Under the pieces are notes generated by a model that did no database searches, had not been told where the DNA came from, and saw only the letters and a list, made by a program, of their open reading frames with translations. This document shows positions 15,348 through 20,162 of a stretch of 20,162 nt of DNA, piece by piece; the stretch's first letter is position 1; every line of letters begins with the position of its first letter. A program made the position numbers and the translations under genes. The stretch comes from an uncultured Bacteroidaceae bacterium (GTDB lineage Bacteria > Bacteroidota > Bacteroidia > Bacteroidales > Bacteroidaceae): NCBI GenBank assembly GCA_904501775.1, contig CAJGCJ010000025.1, positions 1 through 20,162 of the forward strand, given 5' to 3'.

Positions 15348-17417
15348 ATGAAGAAATTTTTACTTTCACTTTTCTGCCTCATAGCAATGGCAGGCACAGT
15401 AGGCGCAGAAACCTACAAACACACATTCAAGAGTGGTGAGCTATCTAAGGATGGAGGCACTGTAACACTTAGCGATTTTGATTGGACCTCAACAGCCGTA
15501 TCTTATATTGGCTGGGACCAGAACAACGTTAAGGGTATACAGATTGGTAGCAAGAACAATCCCAACCCCTCGTTTACATTAAGCTCTTCAGCTTTTGCAG
15601 AGTGCACAATCAAAAGCATTACTGTAAACAGCAGTATAGCCAACAGCGGTGATGCAAAAATGACCATTACTGTAGACAACCAGACCTCTGAGGAGTATAC
15701 CCTTACAACATCAGATGCAGCCTACACATTCGACTGCGAAGATACAAAGGGCAACATAGAAATCAAATGGGCTGCGACACAAAGAGCATACTATATAAGC
15801 AGCATCACCATTGAGTTCACACCAGCTGATGGCATGATAGTTGTTCCTACACCCCAGTTCGTTACCGAGCAAGGAGTATATGCAGACAAAGTAAACGTGG
15901 AGGCATCAGTTCCTCAGGATAGCGGCGCAATCCTCTATTATACCATTGACGGTACAGAGCCCAGCTACGAAGATTATCACAGTGAGCCTCGCGTTGGTAC
16001 AACAATCCGCAGCGGATATTATGTACTATACCAGACACTCACAAGCACTGCAACCATAAAAGTAATGGCAGTCTTGGATGTAGATGGTGATATATACAAG
16101 AGCGACGTTGTAGAAGCCAAATACATAGTTTCACCTACTATGCCCTACATACCTGCAAGCAGCATTGAATCGGGCAAGAACTACACATTCCTCGCAAATG
16201 ACACTGTTGCCAAGTATGTATTCGGTAAGGAATATGGATATCTGGAAAGCGAGGCTGCAAAGATAAACGAGAACTACATCGAGGCTATCGCACATAGCGG
16301 ATTCAAGTTCACAGCAGCTGAAGGCGGCTACACAATGCAAGATAGCGAAGGACAATACCTGTACTTAAAAGGAACTTACAACAGTTTCAATTTCTCGGAC
16401 AAACTACCCACAGAAAACTACATCTGGAACGTAACAGTTGATGGTAATGGTTTTGCAACCATAAAGAACTCTAACGGTAAGACACTCTACTACTCATCAA
16501 AGTACAAAAACTTCGCATGCTATGAATCAGCTACTGCAGGAGATGTATTGCCTAAGCTCTATATGCAGCGCGAGTATCCTACTTTTGAAATAACACCTGT
16601 AAACGGTAGTACAGTTGAGAAGGTCGAGACTATAACAATTACATGTTCAGAGGGAATTAAGCCTAACAACCTCAAAGTCACATCAGATGCATACGGCATC
16701 AATTCAACCACATTCACCATCAGCCAGACAAATGCTAACACTCTTACCTTAAAGGCAAAGAAGGCATTGACAACAACAAACAATGTAGAGGTAAAAATTA
16801 ACATCACTGGTGACATCATGCTCAACCCAAGCGGCATGAACATGGCGATTCCCGTCACAAGCCGTTATGGTGTACGAACACTTGTAAAATACAACCTCGT
16901 AGGTGATGCACCTGCTGCAAAGATTGAGAGTGTAAACCCTGCGAGCGGTTCAACTGTTGAGAAGATCAGCAACATAATCTTAACATTCGATAATATTGTA
17001 AACGGATGCGATAACAGCCTGCAGCCCGTATTGCGCCACAATGAGAGCGGCAGAGAGATTGCCATGACATTCAGCACAACACCTAAAGACGAGAATGGTA
17101 ACGATATTAAGCTCAAATACGAGCAGGTAGCCCTTGTAGCAGAATATGATGCAACTATAAACGGAGCATATACACTTGAGATTCCTACAGGTTATTTCAT
17201 CGACATGAACAACAAGAAGGTAGATGGCATTACACTCAAGTACACAGTTGAGAACGACGGTACAGGTATCGACAATGTACTTGACAGCAGCATCGAGAAA
17301 TGGGTTGTTTACAACATCACCGGTGTCAAGGTTCTTGAGACCAACAACGCGGCACAGGTAAGCGCACTTCCTGCAGGCCTGTATATTGTAAACGGAGCAA
17401 AAGTGATTATCAAGTAA
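15348..17417 (+). CDS. Multidomain secreted protein with T9SS type A sorting domain
   Basis: A 689-residue exported protein with signal peptide 1-20 (VGA/ETY). Residues 21-158 form a beta-rich domain (YKHTFKSGELSKDGGTVTL) of a kind seen in secreted Bacteroidales proteins. About 168-260 resemble a chitobiase/hexosaminidase C-terminal (CHB_HEX_C) domain with YYTIDGTEPS at 198-206. About 265-408 are a further beta domain I cannot name. Two Ig-like repeats start at 417 (TPVNGSTVEKVETITIT) and 530 (NPASGSTVEKISNIIL). Residues about 645-689 fit a type A C-terminal sorting domain: VVYNITGVKVLE, then LPAGLYIVNGAKVIIK. That domain directs T9SS export and anchoring or release. No catalytic module is evident, so adhesin, carbohydrate-binding or structural roles are possible. 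It has its own promoter and terminator. No T9SS machinery is in the window. Confidence 0.8.
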   Translation: MKKFLLSLFCLIAMAGTVGAETYKHTFKSGELSKDGGTVTLSDFDWTSTAVSYIGWDQNNVKGIQIGSKNNPNPSFTLSSSAFAECTIKSITVNSSIANSGDAKMTITVDNQTSEEYTLTTSDAAYTFDCEDTKGNIEIKWAATQRAYYISSITIEFTPADGMIVVPTPQFVTEQGVYADKVNVEASVPQDSGAILYYTIDGTEPSYEDYHSEPRVGTTIRSGYYVLYQTLTSTATIKVMAVLDVDGDIYKSDVVEAKYIVSPTMPYIPASSIESGKNYTFLANDTVAKYVFGKEYGYLESEAAKINENYIEAIAHSGFKFTAAEGGYTMQDSEGQYLYLKGTYNSFNFSDKLPTENYIWNVTVDGNGFATIKNSNGKTLYYSSKYKNFACYESATAGDVLPKLYMQREYPTFEITPVNGSTVEKVETITITCSEGIKPNNLKVTSDAYGINSTTFTISQTNANTLTLKAKKALTTTNNVEVKINITGDIMLNPSGMNMAIPVTSRYGVRTLVKYNLVGDAPAAKIESVNPASGSTVEKISNIILTFDNIVNGCDNSLQPVLRHNESGREIAMTFSTTPKDENGNDIKLKYEQVALVAEYDATINGAYTLEIPTGYFIDMNNKKVDGITLKYTVENDGTGIDNVLDSSIEKWVVYNITGVKVLETNNAAQVSALPAGLYIVNGAKVIIK

Positions 17418-17438
17418 AAAAGGATAACCATAAACACC

Positions 17439-17471
17439 AAAGCCGTCAGGAAAACAAACCCTGACGGCTTT
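17439..17471 (+). terminator. Rho-independent terminator of the secreted-protein gene
   Basis: AAAGCCGTCAGG at 17439-17450 pairs exactly with CCTGACGGCTTT at 17460-17471 around a nine-base loop, followed by ATTATTT. It lies 21 bases past the stop codon. Confidence 0.88.
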
Positions 17472-17600
17472 ATTATTTACACACACTGTTATTAAAATCA
17501 TATAAAAGCATGCCGTTATGGCCACATGGCATCAATTTGCAGAAACCGCAATTATTGAAAAAACTTTTCGCTATAATGGCTTATAATCGAAACTTATTGT

Positions 17601-17609
17601 TATATTCGC
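17601..17609 (+). promoter_or_regulatory. Candidate -7 promoter element TATATTCGC for the DUF349 gene
   Basis: This nonamer is one base off TAnnTTTG and identical to the one before meaB. It ends 80 bases upstream of the ATG at 17690, so the transcript would carry a leader with the hairpin at 17631-17656. No clear -33 TTTG is seen. Confidence 0.4.
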
Positions 17610-17630
17610 ACATTGATGGAAAAATTAACA

Positions 17631-17656
17631 GTGCACACATACATGTATGTGCGCAC
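17631..17656 (+). promoter_or_regulatory. Near-perfect palindrome in the DUF349 leader
   Basis: GTGCACACATAC and GTATGTGCGCAC flank a central AT, pairing at 11 of 12 positions with one A-C mismatch; the inner 14 bases are an exact palindrome. It lies 33 bases upstream of the start codon, without a following T tract, so it is not a typical terminator. It could be a 5' leader hairpin or a dimeric protein-binding site. Confidence 0.5.
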
Positions 17657-17689
17657 CGATTTTCTTACACTAATTAAAATCATAAGCAG

Positions 17690-19555
17690 ATGAGTGAAAC
17701 AAAGAAAGCGGAGATTAAGCTCAATGAGCAGAATATCCCGAACACCCTTGAACAGGCTGACAATGCCGCTACGACACAGTTGAGCTACGAACAACCTGTT
17801 GAGGAAACAACAGAAAACACCTCGATAAGAGAGGAGAGTGTGAACAATAGCTCAAAACAGGCAAGCCGTCAAGAGATTATCAATCGCCTTCAGCAGATAG
17901 CAGAAAGCGACGATGTACTCAACTGCAAAGCCGAGACAGAGGCGCTCAAAGTACAATTCTACAAATTGCGCAGCCTTGAGATAGAGGCCGAATGCAAAAA
18001 GTTTGTAGAGGATGGCGGTGAAGAGAATCTGTTTGTACCACAGCCCGACGCCCTTGAAGAGCCGTTCAAAACATGGATGAGCAGCATCAAGGAGAAGCGC
18101 AGCGAATGGATTAAGGCACAGGAGGAGCGTCGTCAGGCAAATTACCAGACACAGCTTGCACTGCTCGACCAACTCAAGGAGTTGATAGAAAAAGCTGAGC
18201 AAGGAAATCCCGATGTCACATCCTTCCGCAATATACAGGCACAATGGAAAGAGATCAAGGATGTGCCCCAGACATCGGCCAATACAATGTGGCATCAATA
18301 CCAGCAGAAGATAGAGCAATTCTACGACGTTCTTAAACTGAACCACGAATTCCGTGAGTACGACTTCAAGAAGAATCTTGAAATCAAGGTACGTCTGTGC
18401 GAGCAGGCCGAAGCATTGGCCAATAACGAGGATGTAATAGAGTCGTTCCGCAAGCTGCAGCAGTTGCACGATGAATTCCGCGAGACAGGCCCCGTTGCGC
18501 CCGACCTTCGCGAAAGCACATGGAACCGTTTCCGCGAAGCCTCAACTGTAATCAACAAACGTCATCAGGAGCACTTCGAAGAGAAGAAAAAGCGCGAAAA
18601 CGAGAATCTTGAGCAGAAAGTTGCACTATGCGAGGAGATTGAGAATATCGATTTCGCAACCCTTACAACATATCAGGCATGGAATAACGCCACACAACAG
18701 ATTCTCGATGTACAGACACGTTGGAAAGAGATAGGCTACGCACCGCAGAAAGCCAATGTCAAGGTATTCGAGCGTTTCCGTTATGCTTGCGACCAGTTCT
18801 TCGCACGCAAAAGCGAATTCTTCAAGCAGATAAAATCGTCACTCAACGAGAACCTTGACAAGAAACGCGCATTATGCGAAAAGGCTGAGGCACTTAAAGA
18901 TAGTGAAAACTGGAAAGAGACCGCCGAGGCGCTGACCCAAATGCAGAAAGAGTGGAAAGAGATTGGTGCTGTACCACAAAAGCACTCCGAGGCACTTTGG
19001 AAACGCTTCGTTGGAGCATGCGACGAGTTCTTCGAGCGCCGCAACAAGGCAAACTCTTCACAGCGCAACGTAGAGCAGGAGAATCTCAAGAAGAAAAAAG
19101 AGATTATAGCAAATATAAAGGCAATTGACGGCTCTTTGCCCGAGAACGAACAGACTAAGGCTCTGAATGAGTATACAAATGAATGGAACAACACAGGACA
19201 CGTTCCTTTCAAGGAGAAGGACAAGCTCTACAAGGAGTACAAGAGCGCCATCAACGCCATATACGAACGCCTGCACGTCAATGCCAACGAGCGCAAGCTT
19301 GCCAACTTCCGTAACAACATTGCAAAAGGCGGCAACAGTTTGTCACGCGAACGCGAGAAGCTAATCCGTCAATACGAGAACATGAAGGCCGAGATTGCCA
19401 CATACGAGAACAACTTAGGTTTCCTCAGCACATCTAACAAGAAGGGCGAGAGCCTTCTCGATGTAATGCGTCAGAGAATGGAGAAACTGAAAACCGATGC
19501 ACAGGTTATTCTTCAGAAGATACATCTCATTGAAGAGGAGATAGAAAAAGAATAA
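17690..19555 (+). CDS. DUF349 repeat protein
   Basis: A 621-residue soluble, highly charged helical protein with no signal peptide. After a polar, probably disordered N-terminus (1-58), five DUF349 units recur with a spacing of 77-82 residues. Their signatures are WKEIKDVP at 186, FRETGPVAP at 263, WKEIGYAPQ at 345, WKEIGAVPQ at 422 and WNNTGHVPF at 499, each followed about 20 residues later by a motif like RFxxACDxFF. The second unit has F in place of the leading W. The C-terminus, about 535-621, is predicted coiled coil. The molecular function of DUF349 proteins is not established. The first ATG is used; it lacks a Shine-Dalgarno site. The gene has its own promoter candidate and terminator and is followed by tRNA-Gln and rsfS. 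Confidence 0.92.
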   Translation: MSETKKAEIKLNEQNIPNTLEQADNAATTQLSYEQPVEETTENTSIREESVNNSSKQASRQEIINRLQQIAESDDVLNCKAETEALKVQFYKLRSLEIEAECKKFVEDGGEENLFVPQPDALEEPFKTWMSSIKEKRSEWIKAQEERRQANYQTQLALLDQLKELIEKAEQGNPDVTSFRNIQAQWKEIKDVPQTSANTMWHQYQQKIEQFYDVLKLNHEFREYDFKKNLEIKVRLCEQAEALANNEDVIESFRKLQQLHDEFRETGPVAPDLRESTWNRFREASTVINKRHQEHFEEKKKRENENLEQKVALCEEIENIDFATLTTYQAWNNATQQILDVQTRWKEIGYAPQKANVKVFERFRYACDQFFARKSEFFKQIKSSLNENLDKKRALCEKAEALKDSENWKETAEALTQMQKEWKEIGAVPQKHSEALWKRFVGACDEFFERRNKANSSQRNVEQENLKKKKEIIANIKAIDGSLPENEQTKALNEYTNEWNNTGHVPFKEKDKLYKEYKSAINAIYERLHVNANERKLANFRNNIAKGGNSLSREREKLIRQYENMKAEIATYENNLGFLSTSNKKGESLLDVMRQRMEKLKTDAQVILQKIHLIEEEIEKE

Positions 19556-19574
19556 AACAGTATAGGTTATATAA

Positions 19575-19613
19575 AATAACGAAAGGAGTCTGTAATAGGC
19601 TCCTTTCGTTATT
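19575..19613 (+). terminator. Rho-independent terminator of the DUF349 gene
   Basis: AATAACGAAAGGAG at 19575-19588 pairs exactly with CTCCTTTCGTTATT at 19600-19613. Three further pairs (one a G-U wobble) extend the stem inward, leaving a five-base loop. It starts 20 bases after the stop codon. Confidence 0.88.
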
Positions 19614-19675
19614 CACATGCAAAAGTTTGGGAAATGTTGTAAACCTTTCTTTATATATTGTCCGAAACAGTGCAC

Positions 19676-19702
19676 AAAAAAACCGCCTATGAAAGGCGGT
19701 TT
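19676..19702 (-). terminator. Rho-independent terminator of tRNA-Gln
   Basis: On the minus strand AAACCGCC and GGCGGTTT form an eight-base-pair stem around a seven-base loop, running into a tract of seven or more T. It lies just past the tRNA 3' end and converges with the DUF349 terminator. Confidence 0.85.
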
Positions 19703-19710
19703 AAAGTTTG

Positions 19711-19781
19711 TTGGGCGACAAGGACTCGAACCTTGAATGACAGGACCAGAATCTGTAGTGTTACCATTACACCATCGCCCA
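19711..19781 (-). tRNA. tRNA-Gln (anticodon CUG)
   Basis: Read on the minus strand, a complete 71-base cloverleaf is present. The acceptor stem is TGGGCGA with TCGCCCA, the D-arm is GTG TAATGGTAA CAC, the T-arm is AAGG TTCGAGT CCTT, and the anticodon loop is TTCTGGT with CTG at 19747-19749, decoding CAG. The discriminator is A, and CCA is not encoded, so it must be added. The anticodon stem ACAGA/CCTGT has an A-C mismatch at the pair next to the loop (31-39). The sequence closely parallels E. coli tRNA-Gln(CUG) around the anticodon loop and variable region (GATTCTG, CATTC). Confidence 0.93.
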
Positions 19782-19796
19782 AGTCTTAATTGCGAT

Positions 19797-19827
19797 GCAA
19801 AGATACGCATTTTTTCTTATATACAAA
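19797..19827 (-). promoter_or_regulatory. Promoter of tRNA-Gln, -7 and -33 elements
   Basis: On the minus strand TTTG (19824-19827) is followed after 18 bases by TATCTTTGC (19797-19805), both exact matches to the Bacteroidota housekeeping consensus. The tRNA begins 15 bases downstream of the -7 element. This is the most complete promoter in the window. Confidence 0.75.
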
Positions 19828-19900
19828 CAAAAAAAGCACTTTTTTACATAAAAAATCCAAAAAAAAAGTTTTCATGGCCAAAAGTAACGATAAATCTGCC

Positions 19901-19909
19901 TATCTTCGC
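19901..19909 (+). promoter_or_regulatory. Candidate -7 promoter element TATCTTCGC for rsfS
   Basis: One base from TAnnTTTG and followed by C, as in the other promoters here. It ends 38 bases upstream of the rsfS ATG and is divergent from the tRNA-Gln promoter. No TTTG is seen at -33. Confidence 0.4.
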
Positions 19910-19947
19910 AGAAAATAAATTATTAAAAAACTATTATTACACATCAA

Positions 19948-20162
19948 ATGGCAAAAACCACTTTAAACAGCGAAGAGATAATTAAAAATATAATAGATGC
20001 CATTCAGGACAAAAAAGGCAAAAGCATAACAATAGCCGACCTTAGAGGATTGGGCAGCACCATATGCGACTATTTCGTCATCTGTCAGGGAAACTCGCCC
20101 ACACAGGTGAGCGCAATAACCGACTCGGTATGGGAATCACTGATTGACAAATGCGCGCACAA
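19948..20162 (+). CDS. rsfS: Ribosomal silencing factor RsfS (3' end cut by window edge)
   Basis: The first 71 codons of RsfS (DUF143/YbeB/Iojap family), which binds ribosomal protein uL14 and blocks joining of the 30S and 50S subunits in starved cells. The visible part includes SITIADLRGLGSTICDYFVI, the core strand-helix region with the family signature CDYFVI at about 41-46, and GNSPTQVSAITDSV following it. Family members are about 110-130 residues, so roughly the last third or more is missing. The frame stays open to the window edge. The ATG at 19948 lacks a Shine-Dalgarno site. Confidence 0.93.
   Translation, partial: MAKTTLNSEEIIKNIIDAIQDKKGKSITIADLRGLGSTICDYFVICQGNSPTQVSAITDSVWESLIDKCAH

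Larger units (their letters stand above)
17491..17684 (+). repeat. 12-bp direct repeat in the DUF349 upstream region
   Basis: ATTAAAATCATA occurs at 17491-17502 and again at 17673-17684, just before the DUF349 start. Both copies are followed within a few bases by an ATG (17509 and 17690), but the first ATG opens no useful frame. Function unknown; possibly chance in A+T-rich sequence. Confidence 0.35.

Noticed and set aside
16980..17525. 181-codon open frame on the minus strand across the end of the secreted-protein gene
   Set aside because: Cysteine- and valine-rich shadow of a T9SS cargo gene; it would read through the plus-strand terminator and shows no promoter.
17852..18469. 205-codon open frame on the minus strand inside the DUF349 gene
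   Set aside because: The hydrophobic, leucine-rich translation is the expected antisense shadow of the charged repeat protein.
1..20162. CRISPR array, insertion sequence or prophage
   Set aside because: No regularly spaced repeats, transposase, integrase or phage structural genes were found on either strand.

Overview
The window reads as chromosome from a Bacteroidales bacterium (Bacteroidota), probably an intestinal or rumen lineage close to Prevotellaceae or Muribaculaceae. The evidence is a SusC/SusD pair, many Bacteroidota-type lipoproteins, a protein ending in a type IX secretion (T9SS) sorting domain, near-absence of Shine-Dalgarno sites, and repeated copies of the Bacteroidota -7 promoter element TAnnTTTG. 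Genus cannot be fixed from the sequence alone. No insertion sequence, phage gene, CRISPR array or rRNA is visible, and no gap between genes exceeds about 275 bases.

Minus-strand block, 1-3845, in transcription order: an LPG-synthase-like (YbhN family) membrane protein and, 21 bases later, the dipeptidase PepD; then a DUF3332 lipoprotein with its own promoter and a terminator that is a 50-bp perfect palindrome; then the 5' part of meaB, the G-protein chaperone of methylmalonyl-CoA mutase, cut by the window edge. Plus-strand block, 4033-7406: rsmA (16S rRNA dimethyltransferase), mgtE (magnesium transporter) and a secreted serine alpha/beta hydrolase, closely spaced and probably one operon. The two blocks diverge from 3846-4032, where candidate promoters face each other.

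The accessory centre, 7515-15179, is a tight five-gene operon (gaps of 12, 30, 15 and 6 bases). It encodes a SusC-like TonB-dependent outer-membrane transporter, its SusD-like binding lipoprotein, a lipoprotein resembling the import-associated zinc metallohydrolase family but without HExxH, a TlpA-type thioredoxin lipoprotein with active site WCSSC, and a second thioredoxin-fold lipoprotein with CKPC. There is no glycoside hydrolase and no dedicated regulator, so it is not an ordinary polysaccharide utilization locus. Uptake coupled to thiol-disulfide chemistry is an inference; the substrate is unknown. This is the best candidate in the window for an undescribed system.

Downstream, 15348-17417 is a monocistronic multidomain secreted protein with a T9SS type A C-terminal domain. 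Then come a five-repeat DUF349 protein (17690-19555), a tRNA-Gln(CUG) on the minus strand with its own promoter and terminator, and the start of rsfS (ribosomal silencing factor), cut by the right edge. These last genes, with rsmA and mgtE, look like core chromosomal background around the SusCD insertion.
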